Positions 1 to 9,943 of a stretch of DNA of 64,000 nucleotides are shown piece by piece (within the stretch, counting starts at the first letter, position 1; every line of letters starts with the position of its first letter). The stretch covers positions 4,128,391 to 4,192,390 of the forward strand of contig OY811990.1 of assembly GCA_963681505.1 (NCBI GenBank), given 5' to 3'. The notes below the pieces were generated by a model. The model was given only the letters and a program-made list of their open reading frames with translations, ran no database searches and was not told where the DNA came from. The stretch is from Eunapius fragilis (Eukaryota; Porifera; Demospongiae; Spongillida; Spongillidae). The position numbers were made by a program, and so were the translations under genes.

Positions 1-1578
1 TAAATTATGGATCTTCTCGAACGTCCATTATTCATCCATGTTTATTGTTCCACAGGTCTGGCCTCTTCCCTCCACACACCATATGTCAGCTGTGCTCTAC
101 GCCCTACACAGACCCTAGGATCCTTCCATGTCTACACTCTTTCTGTGGGCAGTGTCTGTATGTGGAGATAGAGAGGTCTGGGGACAAGCAGATAATGGAG
201 TGTCCTACCTGTCAGAGAAGTATCACCATACCAGAGGGTGTAGTCAATACTATACCTCAGAACCTCCATCTTGGCTTTGAGGTAGAGGTGGCTGGGTACA
301 TGTCCAAAATTGGCAGTGGTGGTGAAAAGTCATGTGATGCTTGTATTGATGGGGGCAAGGGGCCTGCAGTGGTGTTCTGTTGTACATGTGGTCAGTTCCT
401 CTGTACCTTATGTCATGAGTACCACAAGAGCAGTAAAATATTCCATCATCACCAGATAGTAGGACTAGACCAGGAGTCTGTCAGACTACTTCCATCCATC
501 ATGATATCAACTGAACAACACCATCATGAAACTAAAATCTATTGTGAGACCTGCCAATGTCTGGTCAACAGAGACAGTGCCCCAGTTCTTCATAACCACC
601 ACAGGTTTGCTGAGGTGTGGAATATTGCAAAGGTCCGCAGAGATGAAATGAGAGAAGCACTTGTGTGTGCACATGAAATGACCTCAAAGCTGACCAGTGC
701 CAGTGGTGACAAAGACAAGATGGCAGAACAGGTTGAGACTTCCAGAGAGAATGCCACACTGCTCATTAACCAAGCCTTTGAACAGCTCCATCAAGCCATA
801 GAGGAAAGGAAGAAGACACTGTTGTCATAGATGGAGGCCATTTCACTTTCTAAGACAACAACTATGCATGTCCCTCCAGAAGGAACAGTTAGTGAAGATA
901 CAAGATGAGATTGGTCGCTACACTGAGATGACCTCCCACATCCTCCTGACCCACACTGACCATGAGGTGGTAGCTCTTGGAGATCTGCTACCCACTGAAC
1001 TGAAGGCCACCCTGAAGAAGGTTGAGGGAGTCTCCCTCACTCCTAGTCAGTCCAGTGACATACATGTGACCCTACAAACTGATTCTCTGATGAAAGCACT
1101 CTCCAAATTTGGTCATGTTATCAACTCACCTCCATCACAAAGCACATGGTCTTCTAAGTCAGCAGCCAGGATGGACATGGTGTATAGTGTAAAAGTGGAG
1201 ACGAAGAGCTCAGAGGAGAGAGGTACCCATATGGTGGTCTGCAGGTGAAGGGTGAGCTGAGGCCCAAGTCACATGGAGGAGCAGTTGTCCCAGGAAAGGT
1301 GGAGGACCATGGAGATGGTACCTACACCATCACCCTCACCCCTCAGGCGGCTGGTCCTCACCAGCTCCTCATCACAATAGATGGGGAACATGTACAGGGC
1401 AGTCCTCATGACCTTGATGTGAGGCCTAGCTACAGCACCTTATGTAACCCCCAGCAAGTTATCAGTTGTAGGGGTCCATCAGGTAAAGCCATCCATGACA
1501 GTGGAGACATCTATGTAACCTGTTGGGCTGACTACTGTATTCGTGTGTTTGACCAAGGTGGTCATGAGAAGAGAACCA

Positions 1579-1862
1579 CAAGTAAATAAAAACATTCTCT
1601 ACGAGAAAGTTGGTGGGATATAGGATTTGATTATGACATTGGTGGTGTAAAAAGCAAGGAAACAAGGTCTTATCAGAAGGGAAAATGTCATAGTCCTATA
1701 TTTAGCACATTTCTAGGGCATGTGTTGTTTGTGTGCTAAATATAGGACTATGACATTTTCCCTTCTGATAAGACCTTGTTTCCTTGCTTTTTACACCACC
1801 AATGTCATAATCAAATCCTATATCCCACCAACTTTCTCGTAGAGAATGTTTTTATTTACTTG
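1579..1862. mobile_element. Foldback MITE with perfect 131-base inverted arms
   Basis: Bases 1579-1709 and 1732-1862 are exact reverse complements, separated by a 22-base loop. The ends read CAAGTAAATAAAAAC and its complement. The identity of the arms suggests a recent insertion. Related, more degraded copies lie at about 4790-4975, 16710-16875 and 23095-23262, sharing AAAGTTGGTGGGATATAGG and AATATAGGACTAT. It has no coding capacity and would be mobilised in trans. It sits inside the NHL-coding part of TRIM copy 1. Confidence 0.9.
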
Positions 1863-2257
1863 TTTTCTTAATTTTTTTTTCATATATTATATAAAAGCGA
1901 GTCCTCCAGCCGATTCTGAAGCTATTGGTGAAATTTTCATCGCTTAGAAATGTTCCTGTCCTGAGTTATGCGTTGCCAAGAAGGAGGAGAAGGAGAAGAA
2001 GAATAAGAAGACGACCCGCCCCTTGTTCCGAGACTGGGTACGAGGACGGGCAGTACACTCTTGTTCTCAACAACCACGCGGTTCAGCGACATGAAACGAA
2101 AACGAAACTACTCATTTTTGACTTCTAGATCGATTGCTAAAACAAGCTACACGATCCGATCGTCGGGAGTGTTGTTACAGACGGGTCGCGTTTTTTTAAT
2201 GACATTCATAGTCGGGGTCAAATCCTATATGGAAGTTTCTAACGAAACTTCCGATAG
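1582..2257 (+). other. Candidate intron created by insertion inside TRIM copy 1
   Basis: The inserted block starts with GTAAAT, supplied by the foldback end, and ends with CCGATAG directly before coding sequence resumes. Removing 1582-2257 joins A|GT into one codon and keeps the NHL frame. The peptide differs from the paralogs at only two residues (RTTSSYG against RTIGSYG). Bases 1863-2257 are unrelated to the foldback, are rich in purine runs, and match nothing I recognise. That it is spliced is inference. Confidence 0.5.
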
Positions 2258-2907
2258 GTAGTTATGGGAGTGATGATGGTCAGTTCTGTGTACCATATGG
2301 TATATCCATCAAGGGAGATGTGATGTATGTTGCTGATTATGGCAATCATCGCATTCAGAAGCTGACAACAGGAGGACAGTTCCTACAAAAGTTAGGCCAA
2401 TATGGATCAGGTCAGGGACAGTTTGATTACCCAATATCAGTTATTATTGACCAAAGAGATAAGATGATTGTTGCTGACAGTGGCAACCATAGGGTAGTGA
2501 TATTGGATCAAAATGGCAGCTGGCTATTGACCATAAATGGTAATGTCTCTGGTGCTCAGGGTTTTAAGGGTATTAAGGATCCATGGGGTCTTGCCTTGGA
2601 CCCTCAAGGGAACATCCATGTTGCAGCCAATGATTTTTGCACTATCAAAGTCTTCACACCAGAGGGGACCTATGTCAGATCATATGGAGATGTAAAGGAT
2701 CCAACTGGAATAGCAATTGATGAAGAAGGTTACAGCTTTGTCTGTGAGCGCAGTGGCAATTGTCTCTCCATCTTTGATCCTCAGGGAAACAAGATCCACA
2801 CAGTTGGCAATCTCAATGCACCCTGTGGTGTTGCTCTGGATCCTATAAGTGGTAGTCTGTATGTAGCCAACTATGGTGCTTACACTGTATTGAAGTATTC
2901 TGTGTAG

Positions 2908-3640
2908 TGATGATGTAATGATGATGTAGTGTTAATACATAACATGAATGTTACTATGGCAACAGAGGAGGGTTTTATCATGATGTGTATGTTGTACAGG
3001 GCAGTCCACATGACCTAGGCCTATCTATGTAACCCCTGATGTAATGATGCTATGTAACCCCCAGCAAGTGATGATGTAAGGCATCAGGTGTGGGGATGCA
3101 AGGTTGGGATTGTGTGTTGCTATGGCAACAGAGGATGATTCGCTCAGATGGAAACTGACCTTATGAGTAAATTACAGTCTGTAAGGAAGCAAAACATATT
3201 GAGTTCCCAGTCTGCCCCAAGGAAGCCAGGTGATATCATAGAAACCCTACACCAGGCAGTCCACAGCTAAGGGGTGTGGTCTGACTAACCAAATGTCCCC
3301 TGCAGTGCCACACCTTTCCCTTCACACAGCCCCCACACACCCTGACTCCCCTAGCTAGGTACCAGTGGTATAAAATATCGAGTTCCCAGTCTGTTCCTGT
3401 GATATCATGGTTGGTGGTCCCTACAGAAGGTGGCCCCACACAACACCAGGGTCCAGGCAGTCCACCGCAAATAGGGGTGTGGCCTGGCTAAGCACATGTT
3501 CCTCTCCATGTTAGCACCATAGACCATTACTAAGAGTCCAGTCCCCAGTCCTCCTTGAGACACCCAAGCCAAAGCAGTGCCTGTCCCTATCCAAGAGGTC
3601 CTATAGCAGCTGTGCTCCTCCCCCTCCCCACAGCCTCATC
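2908..3640. repeat. Unit spacer downstream of TRIM copy 1
   Basis: Repeat-unit spacer also found after copies 2, 3, 6 and 7 (about 12382-13190, 20664-21370, 44910-45635 and 49454-50240). It includes X-box-like palindromes at 2950-2963 and 3116-3129. It also has two related blocks containing GATATCATGGTTGGTGGTCC, GGTGTGGCCTGGCTA and CAGTCCCCAGTCC. No open frame in it is convincing. Confidence 0.7.
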
Positions 3641-3647
3641 CCTATGC

Positions 3648-3725
3648 CTGGACTTCTATGAGAAGTACTTCCCACCCAACCACCACCTGTCATAGTATGA
3701 CTACCACATGAGGTTAAGGAAGTAA
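3648..3725 (+). pseudogene. Orphan C-terminal exon fragment (LDFYEKYFPP type), copy 1
   Basis: The fragment encodes LDFYEKYFPPNHHL, then a TAG replaces the AAG codon seen in the other copies, and the remainder ends at TAA. The upstream half of the exon (KDVTLQVSVIK) is missing. The function of the parent protein is unknown to me. Confidence 0.6.
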
Positions 3726-3797
3726 CTATATGCTCCCATCAGTAAATCATCTCAGTAAACCAATGGTGCTGTACATAAGTCTTGTTTGGGTGTGCTT

Positions 3798-3943
3798 TTA
3801 TGTAGAGCATATGTCCAGGCAGGATTTCTCTGTGGTAAACCTGTTGTCGTTGCCTAGGCTACCTCCATACATGAATACATCACACTGGGATGTGGTAGGG
3901 TTGTAAGTGAACATTCTGATCTCATCGCTGCCAGCTGGCAGAA
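3798..3943 (-). pseudogene. Kunitz-domain terminal exon, copy 1, frameshifted
   Basis: Homologous to the intact Kunitz exon at 50399-50573. About 20 bases covering the QDPGPC region are missing, so the frame breaks after FCQL. It is preceded on the - strand by a (CA)n tract at the acceptor. Confidence 0.75.
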
Positions 3944-3945
3944 CT

Positions 3946-3948
<3 letters not shown>

Positions 3949-4041
<93 letters not shown>
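3949..4041. repeat. (GT)n microsatellite
   Basis: A dinucleotide run that lies directly upstream (- strand sense) of the Kunitz exon acceptor. Equivalent runs occur at 8908-8940, 13569-13667, 21777-21862, 41257-41370, 46045-46134 and 50575-50650. Confidence 0.95.
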
Positions 4042-4102
4042 AGTGTGTGAGGATAACACAGTATTCATAGCCCGTCAATGGAGACATGTGTATGTCACTT
4101 AC

Positions 4103-4310
4103 AAGGTTGTGCTAGCAGCACCAGTGGTGAGGAGTTGGAGTCCCTGCACTTCTCAGGGTGCACACACTGCCTGCCATCCTCCACTAGCCTACTGGGGCAG
4201 AAGCACCCAGCCACACACACCTCTATGCAGGCCAAGGCTTTGCCCACACAGGTGGGGGGGCAGGCACTGCCACACTCCTTGAAGACCCTCCCCAGGGGGG
4301 CAGCTTGGTG
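4103..4310 (-). CDS. TIL-domain exon (second TIL), copy 1
   Basis: On the - strand this encodes a trypsin-inhibitor-like cysteine-rich domain. The pattern GRVFKECGSACPLTC, then CIEVCVAGCFCPSG, then a final CVHPEKC is inferred by comparison with the clearest copy at 41424-41682. The 3' boundary is a GTAAGT donor next to 4102. The spacing of TIL, Kunitz and the microsatellites matches the other units, so this is one exon of a secreted multidomain protein. Whether it is expressed is unknown, because the neighbouring Kunitz exon is broken. Confidence 0.6.
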
Positions 4311-4527
4311 GAGGGAAGGTGGGAGGAGGGAGGGTTGGGGGTGGTGGAGGTGGGATTGCTGGGAGGGTGGGAAAAGTAAAATGTTAGGTTGTGAGTAGAA
4401 TCTGGTAGGGTGTGGCTTAGTTAGTCCACGCCCCTTGGTGTTACATCATCAGAATTGTTTGATCTAACAGGTATGTCGGTTACAGTTATTTAGTCCAAAG
4501 GAAGAAAAGAGGTGAGATGAGTTAGTT

Positions 4528-4680
<153 letters not shown>

Positions 4681-4722
4681 AAAGTGGTGAAGGTCAACTT
4701 ACTGACAACAGAGATGATGGAG
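4681..4722 (-). pseudogene. Ig-exon remnant, copy 1
   Basis: Only the 3' end of the Ig exon (donor GTAAGTTGACC and the last few codons) survives before the sequence switches to CCCTCCCTCATCC. In the other units the exon continues for about 250 bases. Confidence 0.55.
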
Positions 4723-4789
4723 TTGTCCCTCCCTCATCCTCACACTAACACCCTCACCACTCCCCTTTTCTAATCATAAATAAATCTTT

Positions 4790-4975
4790 CTCTAAAAAAA
4801 AAGTTGGTGGAATATAGGAATTGGGTGATGGCTAGAGAGACCAAGGTTTTGAGGGAGACAGAATATTTTGTACACGTGTAAATATTTGTTTGATTTGTAT
4901 ATTTCTTTTCCCCAAAACCTTCCATTTTACACCACCTCTGCCTCCAATATTCCAACAACTTTATACAAATATGGC
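4790..4975. mobile_element. Degraded foldback MITE
   Basis: The left part, AAGTTGGTGGAATATAGGAATTGGGTGATGG in mixed matches, pairs with TTTTACACCACC and CCAACAACTTTATAC on the right. It belongs to the same family as 1579-1862 but the arms have diverged. Confidence 0.6.
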
Positions 4976-5151
4976 GCCAATTCCAAAACCCTAACGAAAC
5001 TAAGGTATTTCAGTGTATCAGTTCAGCGGGCTGCTGACCAGTGAAGATAAAATGTGGAATCATTGCATGCATTTTGATACCAACGGTATCATGATTTTAT
5101 AGCGAGTTATGAATTCCTTTGCAAGGACTACTGACATAAGAAGTAACTAAC

Positions 5152-5379
5152 CAGATGTGAAGTTGGTTGCCACGATGATGGGAGGTCTAGGAGGAGGGGG
5201 GAGGGTGGAGATGGTGCAGTTGGATGCCATGATGCAGTCTCCGTTATACTCCACCATGTTGGGGGGACAGAAGCATCCCTGCACGCATTGTGTGGGACAG
5301 CCATCAGGGGGTGTGGGATTGGCACATGTTGGTTGGCAGACTGGGCCACACTCAGAGTAGAACTTCCCTTCAGGGCACA
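5152..5379 (-). CDS. TIL-domain exon (first TIL), copy 1
   Basis: The exon is bounded by CCCCCAG on its 5' side and GTTAGT on its 3' side (- strand sense). It encodes VCPEGKFYSECG, then CQPTCANPTPPDGCPTQC, GCFCPPNMV and CIMASNC, followed by a proline-rich tail ending FTSG. This is the cysteine spacing of a trypsin-inhibitor-like domain, as found in secreted protease inhibitors and mucin or VWF-type proteins. It is open throughout and is the best-preserved first-TIL exon in the window. It lies between the signal-peptide exon (5524-5683) and the Ig and second-TIL exons of the same - strand gene. Confidence 0.75.
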
Positions 5380-5523
5380 CTGGGGGAGAGACCAGACCAC
5401 AACACGATGGCAGCAAACACATGTGAGAACATGTACATGTGAATAGGAACAAAATCAAGTAGCTTACAATTTAATAAAAGTATGCATAATAATATTTTAT
5501 GAATAAACGTCCAGATAGAATAC

Positions 5524-5683
5524 CATTAGTCCCATGGAAATGTGGGCAACTCCCACATGTTTGACATACCCTGACACATATGCTCCATCTTACGCATCCA
5601 TTGCAGTCGCTGAAGGAGGGGCAGTAGCAAACCAAGCAGAACACAACAAACAACAGAAGTATGTCTCTCTGGGCCCTGGCCAT
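5524..5683 (-). CDS. Signal-peptide first exon of the secreted TIL/Ig/Kunitz protein
   Basis: The exon starts with ATG at 5683. It encodes a basic N-terminus and a hydrophobic stretch (MARAQRDILLLFVVFC, then LVCYCPSFS), a classic secretion signal, and then a Cys-rich segment (DCNGCVRW, CVRVCQTCGSC). It ends at a GTATTC donor. It lies upstream of the TIL exon in - strand sense, so it is the likely first coding exon. The paralog at 37188-37347 has GTG in place of this ATG. Confidence 0.65.
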
Positions 5684-5704
5684 ATCTTCACTCCTGTAAC
5701 CATA

Positions 5705-7084
5705 ACTCTTCTGATGTGTTTGGCAAAGATTCTCTGAAATTTGTACAAGACTTTGGTCATCCCCTTAAATTGGCTTCTAGGGAGAACAGTGCATACCTCT
5801 TCCTCCTTCAAAGGCTCTCAGTAGCTATACAACAGGGAGATGCTGCATCTGTAATGGGTTTTTCAGACTCAGAGCAGATGGAGATCTTTTTTTGTGTCAC
5901 TTATGTCTATTTGTGCTTGGTGTAAGATTATGAATGAATAAACTGATGAATTATTAAAACCTGATCAACCAAATTTTGTCTGCTCGGTTTTCTGGTGCTC
6001 CATACATGGCTGTTGATGCTGCTGTTATTAAGTGGAGAGAGGGTCACAACTATCCAGCTCCTGTCTCTCCTTCATCTTCCAGACAAAAGGCATGGGACCT
6101 CCCTCGCGTGGAAGAGACATATGATCAGCTCCTACAGGGTGCCTCTGACTGCAGGTCTCATGCCAGGTTACTGGCAGCAGTCACTAAAGAGTCTGGGGCC
6201 TGGTTGAATGTCCTACCTGTCTCTTCCCCAGGCCTGCGATTGGATGATCACACAACCAGGATACCTGTTGGTCTCCGTCTGGGTACACCACTCTGTCAAA
6301 CACACATCTGCCACCACTGTGGAGGTCATGTTGATTCCCTTGCTACTCACGGGCTCAGCTGCCAAGGTCATTTTTCGAGGCATGCTGCTATCAATGCCAT
6401 CATACATAGGTCACTAGCAGCAATAAATGTACCATCAACACTAGAGCCCATCGGTCTATGCAGATCAGATGGCAAGCAACCTGATGGTTGTTCCATTGTC
6501 CCATGGAAGTCTGGCCACTGTCTTGTTTGGGACTTTACTTGTGTGGACACCTTTGCAGCCTCATACATATTTGATGCCACAAGGGAAGCTAGAGCTGTAA
6601 CCACAGCTGCTGAAGCCAGGAAGAAGGAGAAATATGTCTGCTGTCCAAATCTCACCTTTTTGTACCAATTGCCATTGAGACCTCAGGTGCCCTTGGCCCT
6701 GATGAGACCTCAGGTGCCCTTGGCCCTTATGAGACCTCAGGTGCCCTTGGCCCTGATGAGACCTCAAGTGCCCTTGGCCCTGATGAGACCTCAGGTACCC
6801 TTGGCCCTGATGAGACCTCAGGTACCCTTGGCCCTGATGAGACCTCAGGTACCCTTGGCCCTGATGAGACCTCAGGTGCCCTTGGCCCTGATGAGACCTC
6901 AGGTGTCCTTGGCCCTGATGAGACCTCAGGTGCCCTTGGCCCTCATGAGACCTCAGGTACCCTTGGCCCTGATGAGACCTCAGGTGCCCTTGGCCCTCAT
7001 GAGACCTCAGGTACCCTTGGCCCTGATGAGACCTCAGGTGCCCTTGGCCCTGATGAGACCTCAGGTACCCTCATGAGACTCTAA
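5705..7084 (+). pseudogene. Reverse-transcriptase-type element, C-terminal part, copy 1a
   Basis: Fragments with the look of the C-terminal part of invertebrate RT-element polyproteins: HPLKLASRENSAYLFL and QRLSVAIQQGDAASVM near 5750-5860, then from 5976 a stretch ending in a zinc-binding cluster (CHHCGG, THGLSCQG, RHAAINAI). A segment resembling a PD-(D/E)XK fold follows (PDGCSIVPW, CLVWDFTCVD). A one-base loss near 6637 relative to the copy at 38297 changes the frame before the minisatellite. No RT core domain is present. The element class is uncertain, and the nuclease-like reading is inference. Confidence 0.6.
6677..7075 (+). repeat. 27-base coding minisatellite, about 15 units
   Basis: The unit is close to GAGACCTCAGG plus TGCCCTTGGCCCTGAT. 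In the parental frame it reads ETSGALGPD; here the shifted frame reads RPQVPLALM. It starts exactly where the RT-element text has its conserved peptide IAIETSGALGP. Confidence 0.9.
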
Positions 7085-7264
7085 GGTTTAGGTAATGTTC
7101 AGGGTTAGAGATTGGTGAGATCTTGTTTTGCGGTTTGCATGGTGTTTGAGGAGGGGGAGGAGGGAAAAGTGGCGTGGTAGGGGCTTTTAGTGTGGGGTTA
7201 TGCGGGTTAGTTTAGGTTAGGTTCAGGGTAAGGTGTTATTTTGGGCTTGTGTGGGGTAAGTGTG

Positions 7265-7735
7265 TGTGGCACTTCAATAGCTCTCAGTAGCTATACAACA
7301 GGGAGATGCTGCATCTGTAATGGGTTCTTTAAACTCAGAGCAGATGGAGATCTTTTTTGCGTCACTTATGTCTATTTGTAAGATTATACATGAGTAAACC
7401 GATGAATTATTAAAAACTCATCAACCATATTATGCCTGCTCGGTTTTCTGGTGTTTCTTACACAGCTGTTGATGCTGCTGTTATTAAGTGGAGAGGGGGT
7501 CACAACTATCCACCTCCTGTCTCTCCTTCATCTTCCAGACAAAAGGCATGGGACCTCCCTCACGTGGAAGAGACATATCATCAGCTCCTACAGGGTGCCT
7601 CTGACTGCACGTCTCGTGCCAGGTTACTGGCAGCAGCCACTAAAGAGTCTGGGGCCTGATTGAATGCCCTTCCTGTCTCTTCCCCAGGCCTGCGAATGAA
7701 TGATCACACAACTAGGATAACTATGTATTGTATAA
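7265..7735 (+). pseudogene. RT-element C-terminal fragment, copy 1b
   Basis: A second copy of the same text as 5815-6260 (SVAIQQGDAASVMG, then ARFSGVSYTAVDAAVIKW, to SSPGLRMNDHTTRI). It has a stop after SGA near 7658. It ends abruptly in AT-rich DNA near 7735, without the zinc cluster. The matching truncated copy at 39490-39950 shows that the arrangement predates the segmental duplication. Confidence 0.6.
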
Positions 7736-7899
7736 TAATTATAAATTTCATTGACAGTACGCTTTTCATTAATGACAACACTGGAGAATGCATGAACTGT
7801 TATGACAAACAGCAAATAAAAGTTAATAGTCAAAACATCTGGAGAGGATGGCTGCAGTGATGGCTCTAACTAGTATGAGGTTCAGCCTCCCATATAGGT

Positions 7900-8370
7900 T
7901 AGCTAGGACCACACCCTTGGCCTAATAGGAAGTGGTCCTGCAAGGCGAGAAGCCAGAAGAGAAAATGACTCAATTGCCACTTCTGTTCCCCACAAGTACC
8001 ATTTGCCTAAACCACCATGGAGACACACACCTGCCCCCAGCTCCTTGCATTTAGCATCATTTTCCTCTGCTCTGGCAGCCAGGTCTGCTGCCAGTCCTGC
8101 TTCAAGAAAGACATTGGAGTTTAGCGGTGATGTCACAGACAGGTACGTTGAAGGCTACTGGCTTACCCAAAACCCAGTTAGGTACAAGGATGTGGTGAGG
8201 TCACTTCCTGCCTCCACCATAACATTCTGATGGGCCCCGCAACAGGTTTCAGTAACGGTGTTGTGGCGGGTTACTACACCACCACCACACTTGAAGGTGA
8301 TGACTGCATGATGGCCAAAGGGATCAAGTACTCTCCCAGGACACAGAGGACAAATTGAGCCACCTGAGAT
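7900..8370 (-). pseudogene. RT-element C-terminal fragment of a second type
   Basis: On the - strand the text runs CPLCPGRV, a histidine/cysteine cluster (DPFGHHAVITFKCGGG in mixed agreement), then TSPLNSNVFLEAGLAADLAARAEEND and KCKELGAGVC. It resembles the C-terminal zinc-binding region of invertebrate RT elements but differs from the + strand element beside it. A stop near the middle breaks the frame. The better copy is at 40130-40597. Confidence 0.5.
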
Positions 8371-8900
8371 GTCTAGCCACCACTTGAAAACTCTGAGGGC
8401 TGGAGATGGAGGCCTAGCCTCTCAGAGGGGATGACAGACACCCAAGACACAGTATGGGCAAAGGGGACGGAGAGAAGGCGTGCTCTATCTGCAGGAGAAG
8501 AGTAGATTCAAAAGACGGTTGTCAATTTTATTGGACAGCATCTTGATGAATAATAGGGGTTCAAAGCCTCCTCACAGCTGACTGCGTCTGATGGAGGATC
8601 GAGGGAGTTAAGCAACCCTACTGCATATGTCAGGGGATCTTGGGTCACAGGACCAAGCCTAAAAGATATCTTGACCCCCCCCCCCCCCCCCCCCCCTTCT
8701 GTGCTGCTGTCAACTCCCATGTCCTTACCCAACTAACCTCAGCCCACGTAGCTGGCCACCTCACTAGTCACTACTAAACGTTTAGCCTTCGCGATCAATA
8801 AGTGTTACTATGGCAACAGAGGATGATTTAAAGAGGCAGTTGCTGGTCGGATGCTGAGTCCCCAGACCTAATGAGGTAATCACAGTCTATACCTAGGAAG
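8371..8900. other. Spacer with poly-C run
   Basis: No supported gene. It includes a run of 26 C at about 8667-8694 and an X-box-like palindrome at 8804-8817, then unit-spacer text that leads to the next TIL exon. Confidence 0.5.
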
Positions 8901-8996
8901 CAAAACATGAGTGTGTGTGTATTGTGTGTGTGTGTTGTGTGTGAGAATAACACAGTATTCATAGACCGTCAATGGAGGCATGTGTATGTCACTTAC

Positions 8997-9190
8997 GAGG
9001 TTGTGCTAGCAGCACCAGTGGTGAGGAGTTGGAGTCCCTGCACTTCTCAGGGTGCACACACTGCCCACCATCCTCCACTAGCCCACTGGGGCAGAAGCAC
9101 CCAGCCACACACACCTCTATGCAGGCCAAGGCTTTGCCCATGCAGGTGGGGGACACGCCTTGAAGACCTTCCCCGGGGGGCAGCTTGGTG
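8997..9190 (-). pseudogene. TIL-domain exon (second TIL), extra partial copy
   Basis: Same exon as 4103-4310, but GGGGACACGCC replaces a longer stretch carrying the SACPLTC part, so the cysteine pattern and frame are broken. No Kunitz exon precedes it here; only a short GT run does. Confidence 0.6.
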
Positions 9191-9239
9191 GAGGGAAGGT
9201 GGGAGGTAGGAGGGTTGGGAGGGAGGGAAAAGTAAAATG

Positions 9240-9860
9240 TTAGGTTTAGGATTGCTGGATTTAGCCCCCCTCACCACTATACAAGAAATGGGTCTGGTAC
9301 GTAGATGAGATGTGGGCATGTAAATAATCCTTTAAACAAAGGGGTCACCTTTAAGGTAAAAGACATCATCTAGTGGAGTAGATCTATATTTGGGCAAGGG
9401 GTGTTCAGTTGTACTTGTGGTCAGTTCCTCTGTACCTTCTCTAGAGCAGTAATAGTCCAGGTGAGACCAAGGCACACAGCACATTAGTGTGCCTACTTGG
9501 TATATAATTTCTAGACCTGCTTACTCAGGTACTAAATAATTTTACCAACCATCATATGAGATTAACTTGATACAGAATCCTTGGGTTGAATGGCTTATAA
9601 TTATTTGTAACGTGCACAATCATATTACTACATACCTTCTCCACAGCCTCATTCTTGATCTACACTGACACATCTGCACACGCCTTCATACGTTATCAGT
9701 ATACTAACATGTAGCTATGTGTGGACCAGTTACTGGTCACTAGGTGTTGATACATTACATCATTCGCTGCAATAGCACGCAAAGGCAGGCACAGAAGTGA
9801 TAAATGACAGGGCTTGAATATTCCTGTTTAGAACCAGATTAAAACCGGTTTTCTACTATT
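9240..9860. repeat. Pre-TRIM spacer with an orphan B-box scrap
   Basis: Spacer shared with 17340-17940, 41715-42250 and 46440-47290. At about 9395-9455 a short scrap of TRIM B-box 1 DNA remains (GGGCAAGGGGTG, then TGTGGTCAGTTCCTCTGTACC). The text then runs through CTTGATCTACACTGACACATCTGCAC toward the promoter of copy 2. Confidence 0.6.
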
Positions 9861-9867
9861 GCTCCAG

Positions 9868-9876
9868 TATATAAAA
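9868..9876 (+). promoter_or_regulatory. TATA box of TRIM copy 2
   Basis: TATATAAAA lies about 50 bases upstream of the ancestral start codon position. The TATA-like sequences of copy 4 (24137-24143) and copy 6 (42323-42330) sit at the same distance. Confidence 0.6.
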
Positions 9877-9943
9877 ACACGTCAAATATGAAATTTACCC
9901 GCAAAGTTCTTTAGTGATATCAACCCAAGTTCAACACAACAGC

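Larger units (their letters stand above)
56..2907 (+). pseudogene. TRIM-NHL array copy 1 (RING/B-box/filamin/NHL), disrupted; exon 1 lies left of the window
   Basis: This is the large exon of a TRIM-NHL type E3 ubiquitin ligase. It starts after a splice acceptor (TTCCACAG ends at 55). In order it shows a C3HC4 RING (CQLC to CPTC), B-box 1 (CDAC), a B-box 2 lacking its second Cys pair, a coiled coil, a filamin repeat (about 1150-1430) and NHL repeats. Against the intact copies it has a TAG where they have GAG (near 828), a net 4-base insertion near 865 and a 1-base loss near 1220. A 676-base insertion (1582-2257) lies inside the first NHL repeats. After 2258 the NHL repeats continue in frame to a TAG at 2905-2907. 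What I see is a broken reading frame; that it is non-functional is inference. The family assignment is firm. Confidence 0.9.

Noticed and set aside
828..830. TAG in copy 1 as a readthrough or recoding site
   Set aside because: Further frameshifts follow within 40 bases, and paralogs show plain GAG. Decay is simpler.
1925..2128. Arg-rich 67-codon open frame
   Set aside because: It lies within the insertion or intron, and its composition comes from a purine run.
7180..7260. Telomere-like TTAGG words after the minisatellite
   Set aside because: Only a few imperfect TTAGGTTAGG copies, with no tandem array.
8667..8694. Poly-C run as a functional tract
   Set aside because: Homopolymers of this kind also occur at 63845 and are common assembly-noise sites. 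No supporting context.
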